Source of the DNA: an uncultured Eubacteriales bacterium | Lineage (GTDB): Bacteria > Bacillota > Clostridia > Oscillospirales > CAG-272 | Direction: 5' to 3' | Length of the DNA stretch: 46,218 bases | NCBI GenBank assembly: GCA_900546315.1 | Contig: URCP01000014.1 | Location: forward strand, 1-46,218 | Part shown: positions 28,054-35,563 of the stretch, piece after piece | Numbering within the stretch: position 1 is the stretch's first letter | How the letters are laid out: each line of letters begins with the position of its first letter | Notes under the pieces: generated by a model | What the model saw: only the letters and a program-made list of their open reading frames with translations | Database searches by the model: none | Told to the model about the DNA's origin: nothing | Translations under genes and position numbers: made by a program

Positions 28054-28233
28054 TTACGCCTCTTCCTTCTTTACAAGGTGAGAAATAACCTTAACCTTGC
28101 CGCCGAGAACTTCATTATCGGCATGAATTGCGACGTCGCCGACCTTCTTGAGGCCGAGGGAAGCCGCGGTAGCCTTCTGATTGGGCTTTGCTCCGATAAG
28201 GCTCTTTACAAGTGTGATCTTTGCGTTTGCCAT
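28054..28233 (-). CDS. rpmD: 50S ribosomal protein L30
   Basis: This 59-residue protein starts MANAKITLVKSLIGAKPNQK and ends ISHLVKKEEA, the size and pattern of bacterial L30. GAGGC precedes the ATG at 28233. It lies 14 bases downstream of rpsE. It was read directly from the minus strand because it is short. Confidence 0.96.
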   Translation of the reverse strand: MANAKITLVKSLIGAKPNQKATAASLGLKKVGDVAIHADNEVLGGKVKVISHLVKKEEA

Positions 28234-28247
28234 CTTATAAAGCCTCC

Positions 28248-28754
28248 TTATTTCGTGACGTTCTCGACGCTGATTCCGCGCATAGCCGCGACCTCTTCAG
28301 CGGTGCGGAGCGACTTCAGACCCTCGAACGTAGCTTTGATGACGTTGACCGGGTTGTTGGAACGGAGGCACTTGGTTCTGATGTTGCCAATGCCCGCCTT
28401 CTCAACGACCGCACGGACTGCGCCGCCGGCGATGACACCGGTACCGGGAGCAGCCGGCTTCAGAAGGACCTTACCTGCGCCGTAGATGCCGAGCACTTCG
28501 TGCGGGATGGTGCTGCCCTTGAGGGAAACCTCGATCATGTTCTTCTTTGCGTCCTCGATACCCTTGCGGATAGCGTCCGGAACTTCGGCAGCCTTACCGA
28601 GGCCGTAGCCTACGTGACCGTTGCCGTCGCCGACGACCATCAGCGCGGTGAATCTCATGACGCGGCCGCCCTTGACGGTCTTCGAAACGCGCTTTATCGC
28701 AACGGCGGTTTCCTGAAGATCGAGAGTTGCCGGATCAAAATTCTGTTTTGCCAT
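28248..28754 (-). CDS. rpsE: 30S ribosomal protein S5
   Basis: The 168-residue S5 helps control decoding accuracy and unwinding of mRNA at the entry site. VGDGNGHVGYGLGKAAEVPDAIRKG marks the double-stranded RNA-binding-like domain, and GGAVRAVVEKAGI the C-terminal domain. The start is not secure: the ATG at 28754 fits the family, a GTG at 28769 is possible, and neither has a good Shine-Dalgarno site. The gene is separated from rplR by a hairpin-rich gap. Confidence 0.96.
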   Translation of the reverse strand: MAKQNFDPATLDLQETAVAIKRVSKTVKGGRVMRFTALMVVGDGNGHVGYGLGKAAEVPDAIRKGIEDAKKNMIEVSLKGSTIPHEVLGIYGAGKVLLKPAAPGTGVIAGGAVRAVVEKAGIGNIRTKCLRSNNPVNVIKATFEGLKSLRTAEEVAAMRGISVENVTK

Positions 28755-28913
28755 TTTTGTTTGCCACACAGGTTTTTATAATAATCTCTGTCGATTATAA
28801 CCTGTTTTCCTCTCTGTTATTAAATTTGGATGAAAATTCATTCAAACCGTGTATAAACTGGTCTTAACCAGAGCGAAAGACAATAAATGTCCCTCGCTTC
28901 GGTTTTGCCGGAC
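28755..28913 (-). other. Hairpin-rich gap between rplR and rpsE
   Basis: These 159 bases hold no gene. In transcript order: an 11-bp hairpin AGCGAGGGACA / TGTCTTTCGCT (28872-28898), a CTGGT-ACCAG hairpin, and a nested hairpin with outer CAGGTT / AACCTG and inner ATAATC / GATTAT (28769-28804) just before rpsE. No U-run follows any of them. Confidence 0.6.
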
Positions 28914-29273
28914 TCAGAACTTGAGTCCGCCTTCTCTTGCGCCTTCCGCAAGCTCCAATACACGACCGTGGTAAACGTATCCGCCGCGGTCGAAGACGAC
29001 CTCGGTGATACCCTTTGCCGCTGCGCGCTCGGCAATCAGCTTGCCGACCTGCTTTGCGGCTTCCTTGTTTCCGCCATTACCGCCGAAAGACTTTTCCTGG
29101 GAGGTAGCGGCTGCAAGAGTCACGCCCTTAACATCATCGATAACCTGAGCCGAGATGTTGTTGAGCGAACGATATACGCAGAGACGCGGACGAGCTTCAG
29201 TGCCGGAAATCTTGGCTCTGACTCTCTTGTGTCTCTTAAGGCGCTGTATATTACTGTCCTTTCTCGATACCAT
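28914..29273 (-). CDS. rplR: 50S ribosomal protein L18
   Basis: The 119-residue L18 binds 5S rRNA. The start MVSRKDSNIQRLKRHKRVRA and the end EGAREGGLKF, with RPRLCVYRSLNNISAQVIDD in between, are typical. AAAGGAGTGG precedes the ATG. It lies 18 bases after rplF. Confidence 0.98.
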   Translation of the reverse strand: MVSRKDSNIQRLKRHKRVRAKISGTEARPRLCVYRSLNNISAQVIDDVKGVTLAAATSQEKSFGGNGGNKEAAKQVGKLIAERAAAKGITEVVFDRGGYVYHGRVLELAEGAREGGLKF

Positions 29274-29291
29274 GCAAGTCCACTCCTTTCA

Positions 29292-29831
29292 TTACTTACC
29301 GGTCTTACCGGCCTTGCGGCGAATATGCTCGCCAGTGTATCTGATACCTTTTCCGAGGTAGGGCTCAGGCGGTCTCTTCTCGCGGATCTGAGCGGCAATC
29401 TGACCGACAGTCTGCTTGTTGATGCCCGAAACGATGATCTCGGTCTGCGACGGAACATCAAACTTGATGTCGTCGAACTCGTCGAAGGTGATAACGTGCG
29501 AATAACCGAGGTTGAGAGTGAGGGTCTTTCCTGCCTTCTGGGCACGATAACCGACACCGTTGATCTCGAGCTTCTTGGAGAAGCCGTTCGTTACGCCCTC
29601 GACCATATTGTGGATAAGAGTACGGGTGAGTCCGTGAATCGCGCGATCTTCCTTCTCGTCGGTGGGACGGGTGACGTGAATCTCGTTGCCTTCCTTCGTG
29701 ATGGTCATACGGCCGTTGAAGGTCTCGGTGAGGGTACCCTTCGGTCCCTTGACGGTGACAACGTTTCCGTCCGCGATGGTGACATCGACACCTGCGGGAA
29801 TGGCGATCGGCTTTCTTCCTATTCTAGACAT
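29292..29831 (-). CDS. rplF: 50S ribosomal protein L6
   Basis: The 179-residue L6 lies near the factor-binding site. MSRIGRKPIAIPAGVDV opens the protein and the C-terminal PEPYLGKGIRYTGEHIRRKA is the family signature. The ATG at 29831 follows AGGAGGAG; an upstream in-frame ATG overlaps rpsH and was not used. It begins 19 bases after the rpsH stop. Confidence 0.98.
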   Translation of the reverse strand: MSRIGRKPIAIPAGVDVTIADGNVVTVKGPKGTLTETFNGRMTITKEGNEIHVTRPTDEKEDRAIHGLTRTLIHNMVEGVTNGFSKKLEINGVGYRAQKAGKTLTLNLGYSHVITFDEFDDIKFDVPSQTEIIVSGINKQTVGQIAAQIREKRPPEPYLGKGIRYTGEHIRRKAGKTGK

Positions 29832-29850
29832 TATATTCTCCTCCTGCCGA

Positions 29851-30249
29851 TTACCATACAAAGGCGAGAACTTCACCGCCGACATTGTTGGCGCGAGCCG
29901 CCTTGTCGGTCATGATGCCCTTGGAGGTAGAGATGATTGCGATTCCGAGTCCGTTCATGACCTTCGGCATATCCTCGCAGTTCGAGTAGATGCGGAGACC
30001 GGGCTTGGAAACACGGCGAAGACCCTTGATGACCTTGGACTTGTTCTGGCCATACTTCAGGGTGATACGGATAACGCCCTGCTTGCCGTCCTCAATGACC
30101 TGATAGGACTTGATGTAGCCCTCGTTCACGAGTATATCGGCGATCGACTTCTTCATGTTGGAAGCCGGAACGTCGACGGTCTGATGCTTGGCGTCGTTTG
30201 CGTTGCGGATTCTTGTGAGCATATCCGCGATAACGTCAGAGATTTGCAT
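29851..30249 (-). CDS. rpsH: 30S ribosomal protein S8
   Basis: The 132-residue S8 binds the central domain of 16S rRNA and, in Escherichia coli, represses the spc operon. DVIADMLTRIRNAN (N-terminus) and the C-terminal GLGIAIISTSKGIMTDKAAR are visible. AAAGGAGGAT precedes the ATG. It is separated from rpsZ by 185 bases of structured sequence, which is long for this operon. Confidence 0.98.
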   Translation of the reverse strand: MQISDVIADMLTRIRNANDAKHQTVDVPASNMKKSIADILVNEGYIKSYQVIEDGKQGVIRITLKYGQNKSKVIKGLRRVSKPGLRIYSNCEDMPKVMNGLGIAIISTSKGIMTDKAARANNVGGEVLAFVW

Positions 30250-30434
30250 TGTTTTATCCTCCTTTATGCAAGTACGCTATAACCCTTGCTGCCGGTGTCA
30301 CCCGGCCTGCAACCGGTGGTTAAGACAGCAGATGCCGCCGGAGCGATATCTGCTTCTTCCTTCCGGTAAGATTGGAGCGATTTTTTATTCAGGCGATCTC
30401 ACGTCGCCTGTAATCAGCCGGCTTTACCGACGAA
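30250..30434 (-). other. Structured 185-base leader between rpsZ and rpsH
   Basis: There is no reading frame of note. Three hairpins are clear: CAGGCGA / TCGCCTG (30390-30410), AGCAGAT / ATCTGCT (30327-30354) and GCCGG / CCGGC (30291-30306). On the mRNA strand an A-rich run follows the first, so it is not an intrinsic terminator. It may be a regulatory target of S8 or a processing region. Confidence 0.5.
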
Positions 30435-30620
30435 TTACCAGGAAGCCTTCCTGACACCCGGGATCTCGCCCTTGTATGCGAGCTCACGGAAGCAGATACG
30501 GCAGATTCCGTACTTTCTGAGGTACGCGTGCGGACGACCGCAGATCTTGCAGCGGTTGTATTCACGGGTGGAGAATTTCTGCGGCTTCTGCTGCTTCAGA
30601 ATCATTGATTTCTTTGCCAT
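30435..30620 (-). CDS. rpsZ: 30S ribosomal protein S14, zinc type
   Basis: This 61-residue form of S14 has the full zinc motif CKIC...CRIC (Cys24, Cys27, Cys40, Cys43) and the conserved GRPHAYLRKYGICRICFRE. It is the primary, zinc-dependent S14 of Gram-positive bacteria. AAGGAG precedes the ATG. It lies 11 bases after rplE. Confidence 0.98.
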   Translation of the reverse strand: MAKKSMILKQQKPQKFSTREYNRCKICGRPHAYLRKYGICRICFRELAYKGEIPGVRKASW

Positions 30621-30631
30621 TTGTCTTCTCC

Positions 30632-31171
30632 TTACTTTGCGAAGGGAGCGCCCATCAGAGTGAGCAGCTCTCTTGCTTCCTCATCGGTGTTGGCGGTGGT
30701 TACGAACGCGATGTCCATACCACGGATCTTCTCGATCTTATCGTACTCGATTTCCGGGAAGATCAGCTGCTCCTTCAGACCGAGCGAATAGTTGCCGCGG
30801 CCGTCGAAAGCGTTCGGGTTGATACCCTTGAAGTCACGGACTCTCGGGAGAGAGAAGTTGAAGAGTCTGTCCATGAACTCATACATTCTGTCGCCGCGAA
30901 GAGTTACCTTCACGCCGATCTTCATGCCCTGACGGAGCTTGAAGTTAGCGACCGACTTCTTTGCGTAGGTCGGAACCGCCTTCTGTCCGGTGATCATAGT
31001 GATCTCGGAGATAACGGTGTCGATGACCTTCGCGTTGTCCTTGGCGTCGCCGGTACCGACGTTGACCACGATCTTGTCGAGCTTCGGGATCTGCATCGGG
31101 CTCTTGTAAGCGAACTTCTTCATGAGCGCGGGAGCAACGTCATTCTTGTATAAATCTTTCAGTCTTGCCAT
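30632..31171 (-). CDS. rplE: 50S ribosomal protein L5
   Basis: The 179-residue L5 binds 5S rRNA and the P-site tRNA region. LDKIVVNVGTGDAKDN and the central AKKSVANFKLRQGMKIGVKVTLRG are family signatures, with GMDIAFVTTANTDEEARELL at the end. GGAGGAG precedes the ATG. It lies 18 bases after rplX. Confidence 0.98.
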   Translation of the reverse strand: MARLKDLYKNDVAPALMKKFAYKSPMQIPKLDKIVVNVGTGDAKDNAKVIDTVISEITMITGQKAVPTYAKKSVANFKLRQGMKIGVKVTLRGDRMYEFMDRLFNFSLPRVRDFKGINPNAFDGRGNYSLGLKEQLIFPEIEYDKIEKIRGMDIAFVTTANTDEEARELLTLMGAPFAK

Positions 31172-31189
31172 GATCTATTTCTCCTCCAC

Positions 31190-31507
31190 TCACAGATTTT
31201 CGCCGCATTTTGCGCAAACGCGGACTTTCTTGTCGCCGTCCATCTTGGTCTTGGCACGGACGCCCTTGCCGCACTTTGCGCAGTAGAGCTGAACCTTGTC
31301 GGCGTACATAGCGCCCTCAACCTTGACGATTCCGCCCTGCTCGCCCTGACGGCGCGGCTTTGCGTGCTTCGTCACGATGTTGATTCCCTGAACGATTACC
31401 TTGCCTTCCTTCGGGGAGACCTCGAGGACCTTGCCCTTCTTGCCCTTGTCGTCGCCGGAAATTACAATAACGGTATCGTCTTTCTTAACGTGAACCTGTT
31501 TATTCAT
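31190..31507 (-). CDS. rplX: 50S ribosomal protein L24 with C-terminal zinc ribbon
   Basis: The 105-residue L24 initiates large-subunit assembly. Its KOW motif lies near the start (VKKDDTVIVISGDDKGKKGK). The C-terminal third has CAKC...CAKC, a likely zinc ribbon found in many Firmicute L24 proteins. AGGAGG precedes the ATG at 31507. Confidence 0.97.
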   Translation of the reverse strand: MNKQVHVKKDDTVIVISGDDKGKKGKVLEVSPKEGKVIVQGINIVTKHAKPRRQGEQGGIVKVEGAMYADKVQLYCAKCGKGVRAKTKMDGDKKVRVCAKCGENL

Positions 31508-31523
31508 TTTAAGATACCTCCTA

Positions 31524-31892
31524 TTATAATACTTCGGGAGCGAGGGAGAGGATCTTCAGGTAGTCGCCTTCGCGAAGCTCTCTTGCCACCGGGCCAAAAA
31601 TACGGGTTCCCTTCGGGGTCTTATCGTCCTTGATGATTACCGCGGCGTTCTCGTCAAACTTGATGTAGGAACCGTCGGCTCTTCTCAGACCCTTGACGCT
31701 TCTCACAACGACAGCCTTGACGACCTCGCCCTTCTTGACAACGCCGCCGGGCGTTGCTTTTTTAACAGCGCAAATCACGATATCGCCGATGTTGGCGTAT
31801 CTGCGAGCAGTGCCGCCGATGACTCGGATGCACATGAGCTCCTTTGCACCGGTGTTATCGGCAACCTTCATAAGTGTCTGTTGCTGTATCAC
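31524..31892 (-). CDS. rplN: 50S ribosomal protein L14, GTG start
   Basis: The 122-residue L14 forms an intersubunit bridge. The conserved start is M-IQQQTLMKVADNTGAK, which requires the GTG at 31892; AAGGAGG lies nine bases ahead. A longer frame to 31922 covers the ribosome site and is not used. The end GTRIFGPVARELREGDYLK is typical. Confidence 0.97.
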   Translation of the reverse strand: MIQQQTLMKVADNTGAKELMCIRVIGGTARRYANIGDIVICAVKKATPGGVVKKGEVVKAVVVRSVKGLRRADGSYIKFDENAAVIIKDDKTPKGTRIFGPVARELREGDYLKILSLAPEVL

Positions 31893-31950
31893 TGTGCTTA
31901 TCCTCCTTGCTTCGGCACGCAACGACGTGCCTACTTATTTATAAGCCTAA

Positions 31951-32217
31951 TTATTTTGCCTTTTCGACTATCTCGACAAGACGCCATCTCACAGTCTTGG
32001 AGAGAGGTCTTGTTTCCATAACGCTTACCTTATCGCCGATGCAGGTCTCGTTCTTCTCGTCGCGGACATGGATCTTGACGGTACGCTTGACGACCTTGCC
32101 ATAGACAGGGTGCTTCACGTTGTCAAGGATAGCGACCACGCGGGTCTTGTCCATCTTATCGCTGACGACGACGCCCTGACGGGTCTTTCTGAGGTTGCGC
32201 TCTGCTGCTTCACTCAT
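31951..32217 (-). CDS. rpsQ: 30S ribosomal protein S17
   Basis: The 88-residue S17 binds the 5' domain of 16S rRNA. RKTRQGVVVSDKMDKTRVVA at the start and the conserved HDENE-like region (HVRDEKNETCIGDKVSVMET) are visible. AAGGAG precedes the ATG. It lies 20 bases after rpmC. Confidence 0.97.
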   Translation of the reverse strand: MSEAAERNLRKTRQGVVVSDKMDKTRVVAILDNVKHPVYGKVVKRTVKIHVRDEKNETCIGDKVSVMETRPLSKTVRWRLVEIVEKAK

Positions 32218-32237
32218 GACTTTTCTCCTTCCTTAAC

Positions 32238-32426
32238 TTACGCATTCTTCTCTTGAAGAATCGTCATTACGCGAGCGATGTCTTTCTTGACGTCCACGAT
32301 CTTGTGGGGGTTGTCAAGCTGATTGATCGCGTGCTGGAAGCGGAGATTGAAAAGCTCGTTCTTGAGCTCTTTCAGCTTAGCGTTGAGCTCATCGCCGGTC
32401 ATATCCCGTAACTCTTTTGCTTTCAC
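32238..32426 (-). CDS. rpmC: 50S ribosomal protein L29, GTG start
   Basis: The 62-residue helical L29 lies at the tunnel exit near trigger factor and SRP. It has KAKELRDMTGDELNAKLKEL and the family pattern NLRFQHAINQLDNPHKI. The start codon is GTG at 32426, three bases beyond the rplP stop, with GGGGAGGAATAAGCC ahead of it. Confidence 0.97.
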   Translation of the reverse strand: MKAKELRDMTGDELNAKLKELKNELFNLRFQHAINQLDNPHKIVDVKKDIARVMTILQEKNA

Positions 32427-32429
32427 GGC

Positions 32430-32870
32430 TTATTCCTCCCCTTCGCTTGTCGCTGCTTCTGCGGTTTCTTTCATCATGAACTTGGTCTTTATCGGAAGCT
32501 TGTGGCCCGCGAGACGCATTGCCTCACGCGCGGTAGCCTCATCGATGCCGTCCATCTCGAACAGTACTCTGCCCGGCTTGACGACTGCGACCCAGTACTC
32601 AGGCGAACCTTTACCGGAACCCATTCGGGTCTCAGCCGGCTTTTCGGTTACCGGCTTGTCCGGGAAGATCTTTATCCAGACCTGACCGCCACGCTTGATG
32701 TAACGGGTCATTGCGATACGAGCCGCCTCGATCTGGTTGCTGGTGATCCATGCCGGCTCAAGAGCAACAAGACCATAGGTGCCGTTGCTTATGACGTTAC
32801 CGCGGGAAGCCTTGCCCTTCATTCTTCCGCGCTGTACGCGTCTGTATTTCACTCTCTTAGGCATTAACAT
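32430..32870 (-). CDS. rplP: 50S ribosomal protein L16
   Basis: The 146-residue L16 sits at the A-site tRNA elbow. MLMPKRVKYRRVQRGRMKGK is the usual Firmicute start and supports the ATG at 32870. The signature RIAMTRYIKRGGQVWIKIFP follows, and GSGKGSPEYWVAVVKPGRV is conserved. It begins five bases after rpsC. Confidence 0.98.
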   Translation of the reverse strand: MLMPKRVKYRRVQRGRMKGKASRGNVISNGTYGLVALEPAWITSNQIEAARIAMTRYIKRGGQVWIKIFPDKPVTEKPAETRMGSGKGSPEYWVAVVKPGRVLFEMDGIDEATAREAMRLAGHKLPIKTKFMMKETAEAATSEGEE

Positions 32871-32875
32871 GGTGA

Positions 32876-33655
32876 TTACTGCTCCTTTCTGTCGGAATTG
32901 TTGTCGCGGCGCGCCGGTCTGTCACCGCGCGGACGACGGTCACGGCGATCACGTCTGTCGCCTCTGTCGTTTCTGTCGTTTGCTCTCGGAGCCTTCGGCT
33001 GCTCGACTTCAACTCTTGCCTTCGCGCCGTTGAGGACCTCACCCTTGTAGATCCAGACCTTTATGCCGATCTTACCGTAGGTGGTGTTTGCCTCTGCGAA
33101 ACCGTAGTCGATGTCTGCGCGGAGAGTCTGAAGCGGAATGGTACCCTCATGGTAGTGCTCGGTACGAGCGATTTCCGCGCCGCCGAGACGGCCGCCGCAG
33201 CTGATCTTGATGCCCTTCGCGCCGAGCTTGATGGTTCTGCCGATGCACTGCTTCATAGCGCGTCTGAAACCGATACGGCGCTCGAGCTGGCTCGCGATGT
33301 TCTCAGCGACGAGCTGAGCGTTGAGGTCGGGGCTTCTTACCTCGACGACGTTGACCGAAACCGGCTTCTTGACGATCTGCTCGATCTCGAGTCTGAGCTT
33401 CTCGATCTCCGTGCCGCCCTTACCGATGATGGTGCCGGGCTTTGCGCAGTGAATGAAGACTCTTACCTTCTGGCTGTCGCGCTCGATCTCGATCTTCGGA
33501 ACGCCGGCTGCCTGGAGCTTCTCTTTGAGATACTTTCTGAGATTGTAGTCGGAAACGAGCGTGTCGCTGAATTCTTCGTCACGGACGTACCATCTGGAAT
33601 CCCAGTTCTTTATAACGCCCACACGTAAACCGTGGGGATTGACTTTCTGACCCAT
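32876..33655 (-). CDS. rpsC: 30S ribosomal protein S3 with long Arg/Asp-rich tail
   Basis: S3 lines the mRNA entry tunnel. The 259 residues contain the type-2 KH domain (KPGTIIGKGGTEIEKLRLE, near 75-92) and the C-terminal S3 domain (KLGAKGIKISCGGRLGGAEI). A tail of about 40 residues is almost entirely Arg, Asp, Asn and Pro in repeats such as DRRDRRDRR; it is probably disordered. AAGGAGG precedes the ATG. Confidence 0.98.
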   Translation of the reverse strand: MGQKVNPHGLRVGVIKNWDSRWYVRDEEFSDTLVSDYNLRKYLKEKLQAAGVPKIEIERDSQKVRVFIHCAKPGTIIGKGGTEIEKLRLEIEQIVKKPVSVNVVEVRSPDLNAQLVAENIASQLERRIGFRRAMKQCIGRTIKLGAKGIKISCGGRLGGAEIARTEHYHEGTIPLQTLRADIDYGFAEANTTYGKIGIKVWIYKGEVLNGAKARVEVEQPKAPRANDRNDRGDRRDRRDRRPRGDRPARRDNNSDRKEQ

Positions 33656-33679
33656 TTTGGCATTGACCTCCTTTTCGGA

Positions 33680-34024
33680 TTATTCTTTTTCCTTGACTGC
33701 CAGGGTGATGTGGCTGGTTCTCTTGAGTATTCTGAATGCTCTTCCCTGTGCTCTCGGCATGATGCGCTTGAGAGTCGGTCCCGGGCAGACAAAGCATTCG
33801 GAAACATAAAGCTTGGACGCGTCCATGCCGAAGTTGTTCTCGGCGTTGGCGACCGCGCTCTTAAGCAGCTTCTCGAGATATTCGGACGCGCTCTTCGGGG
33901 TGTTCTTTATGATACCCATAGCGGTAGCTGCGTCCTTGCCTCTGATGAGATCGAGAACGACCTTCACCTTGCGAGGAGATATTCTGACATACTTGAGGTA
34001 TGCCTTGGCTTCTCTTGCTTCCAT
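33680..34024 (-). CDS. rplV: 50S ribosomal protein L22
   Basis: The 114-residue L22 lines the peptide exit tunnel. YLKYVRISPRKVKVVLDLIR at the start and the tunnel hairpin region GPTLKRIMPRAQGRAFRILK are conserved. GGGAGGAT precedes the ATG. A 94-base gap with two small hairpins separates it from rpsS. Confidence 0.98.
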   Translation of the reverse strand: MEAREAKAYLKYVRISPRKVKVVLDLIRGKDAATAMGIIKNTPKSASEYLEKLLKSAVANAENNFGMDASKLYVSECFVCPGPTLKRIMPRAQGRAFRILKRTSHITLAVKEKE

Positions 34025-34118
34025 TGTTTCGTTATCCTCCCTTCGCTAAAAGCGATGCGCCGGTCTGTGCCGTCACACCATGACGGCCAGCGGCGGGTTC
34101 AGTTTTAGAATTCTTAGA

Positions 34119-34400
34119 TCAGTTGCCGTTGTTCGAGGTCTTGGATCCGGCGTGGCCCTTGAAGGTCCTCGTGGGAGCGAACTCGCCGAGCTTATGCCCG
34201 ACCATATCCTCGGTAACATATACCGGAACGTGCTTGTGACCGTCGTGAACGGCGATCGTGTGACCGACGAATTCCGGGAAGATCGTAGAAGCGCGCGACC
34301 ATGTCTTCAGAACCTTCTTCTCGTTCTTCTCGTTCATGGCTTCGATTCTGTCAAAGAGCTTCTTTTCGACGAAAGGTCCTTTTTTAAGACTTCTGCTCAT
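34119..34400 (-). CDS. rpsS: 30S ribosomal protein S19
   Basis: The 93-residue S19 contacts S13 in the head of the small subunit. MSRSLKKGPFVEKKLFDRIE, FVGHTIAVHDGHKHVPVYVT and VGHKLGEFAPTRTFKGH are the family landmarks. AAGGAGG precedes the ATG. It follows rplB by 21 bases. Confidence 0.98.
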   Translation of the reverse strand: MSRSLKKGPFVEKKLFDRIEAMNEKNEKKVLKTWSRASTIFPEFVGHTIAVHDGHKHVPVYVTEDMVGHKLGEFAPTRTFKGHAGSKTSNNGN

Positions 34401-34421
34401 TTAATGGTGCCTCCTTCTCTC

Positions 34422-35252
34422 TTACTTGCCGTTTCTGGACTTCACGATGAACTTATTGGTGCGTGCCTTCTTGTTTCTCGTCTTATAACCGTTGGTAGGC
34501 TTGCCCCAAGGAGTTACAGGAGACGGACGACCGATAGGAGCGCGGCCCTCACCACCACCATGCGGGTGGTCGCACGGGTTCATGACCGAACCGCGGACAT
34601 GAGGACGGATGCCTCTGTGACGGGTCTTGCCGGCCTTGCCGAGCTTTACGTTCTCGTGTTCGATATTGCCGACCTGACCGATCGTCGCGACACAGTCAAG
34701 TCTGACGAGGCGGACTTCACCGGAAGGAAGTCTGACCTGAGCCATTCCGTTCTCCTTAGCCATCAGCTGTGCGGCAGCGCCAGCGGAGCGGACGAGCTGT
34801 GCGCCCTTGCCCGGATAAAGCTCAATGTTGTGGATGAAGGTACCAACCGGGATATTCGCGATAGGAAGCGAGTTGCCGGTCTTTATATCAGAATCAGCGC
34901 CGGAGTAAATGACGTCGCCGTCCTTCAGACCCGCAGGAGCCAGAATGTAGCTTCTCTCACCGTTCTCATACTCAATGAGAGCGATATACGCGGTTCTGTT
35001 AGGATCGTACTCGATTCCGATGACGGTAGCGGGCTTTCCAGCCTCCATGCGCTTGAAATCGATGATTCTGTACTTCTTCTTGTTGCCGCCGCCGATGTGA
35101 CGGACGGTGATCTTGCCGTAGCTGTTGCGTCCGGCGGTCTTCTTGAGAATGACAGTGAGCTTCTTCTCAGGGCTGAACTTTGTGATCTCAGCGAAGGACG
35201 GGTCGCTCATGTGTCTTCTCGACGGAGTCGTGGGCTTGAAAGTAGTAGACAT
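34422..35252 (-). CDS. rplB: 50S ribosomal protein L2
   Basis: The 276-residue L2 is needed for subunit joining and supports the peptidyl transferase centre. The C-terminal GSVMNPCDHPHGGGEGRAPI contains the conserved histidine. GGNNKKKYRIIDFKR lies in the N-terminal OB-like domain. GGAGGAG precedes the ATG. Confidence 0.99.
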   Translation of the reverse strand: MSTTFKPTTPSRRHMSDPSFAEITKFSPEKKLTVILKKTAGRNSYGKITVRHIGGGNKKKYRIIDFKRMEAGKPATVIGIEYDPNRTAYIALIEYENGERSYILAPAGLKDGDVIYSGADSDIKTGNSLPIANIPVGTFIHNIELYPGKGAQLVRSAGAAAQLMAKENGMAQVRLPSGEVRLVRLDCVATIGQVGNIEHENVKLGKAGKTRHRGIRPHVRGSVMNPCDHPHGGGEGRAPIGRPSPVTPWGKPTNGYKTRNKKARTNKFIVKSRNGK

Positions 35253-35269
35253 TTTTCACTCCTCCTCGA

Positions 35270-35563
35270 TTACATCATGCCTTCGAAGAACTCGATCGGC
35301 TTGGAATCCGGCTTCAGAGTGACGATAGCCTTTTTCCATTCAGAGGTATAACCCTGATGATATCCGAGTCTCTTCGGCTTCTTCTTCATGCTGACAGTGT
35401 TGACGCATAATACGTCGACCTTGAACAGCTCCTCGACCGCCTTAGCGATCTCGGGCTTCGTTGCTCCGGACATTACCTCGAAGGTGTATTTCTTGTCAGC
35501 GGTTCTCGCCATGCTGTCTTCGGTAATGATCGGCTTTACAATGATATCGTGCACCGTTTTCAT
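35270..35563 (-). CDS. rplW: 50S ribosomal protein L23
   Basis: The 97-residue L23 is the docking site for trigger factor and SRP at the tunnel exit. KPIITEDSMARTADKKYTFE at the start and the NTVSMKKKPKRLG region are typical. The ATG at 35563 shares its A with the rplD stop (TAATG), so translation is coupled. Confidence 0.97.
   Translation of the reverse strand: MKTVHDIIVKPIITEDSMARTADKKYTFEVMSGATKPEIAKAVEELFKVDVLCVNTVSMKKKPKRLGYHQGYTSEWKKAIVTLKPDSKPIEFFEGMM

Noticed and set aside
30390..30410. Hairpin downstream of rpsZ as an intrinsic terminator
   Set aside because: On the mRNA strand the stem is followed by an A-rich run, not a U-run, and the operon continues with rpsH.
34080..35351. A 423-residue plus-strand reading frame
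   Set aside because: It is antisense to rpsS and rplB, and its composition follows from codon bias of the opposite strand.
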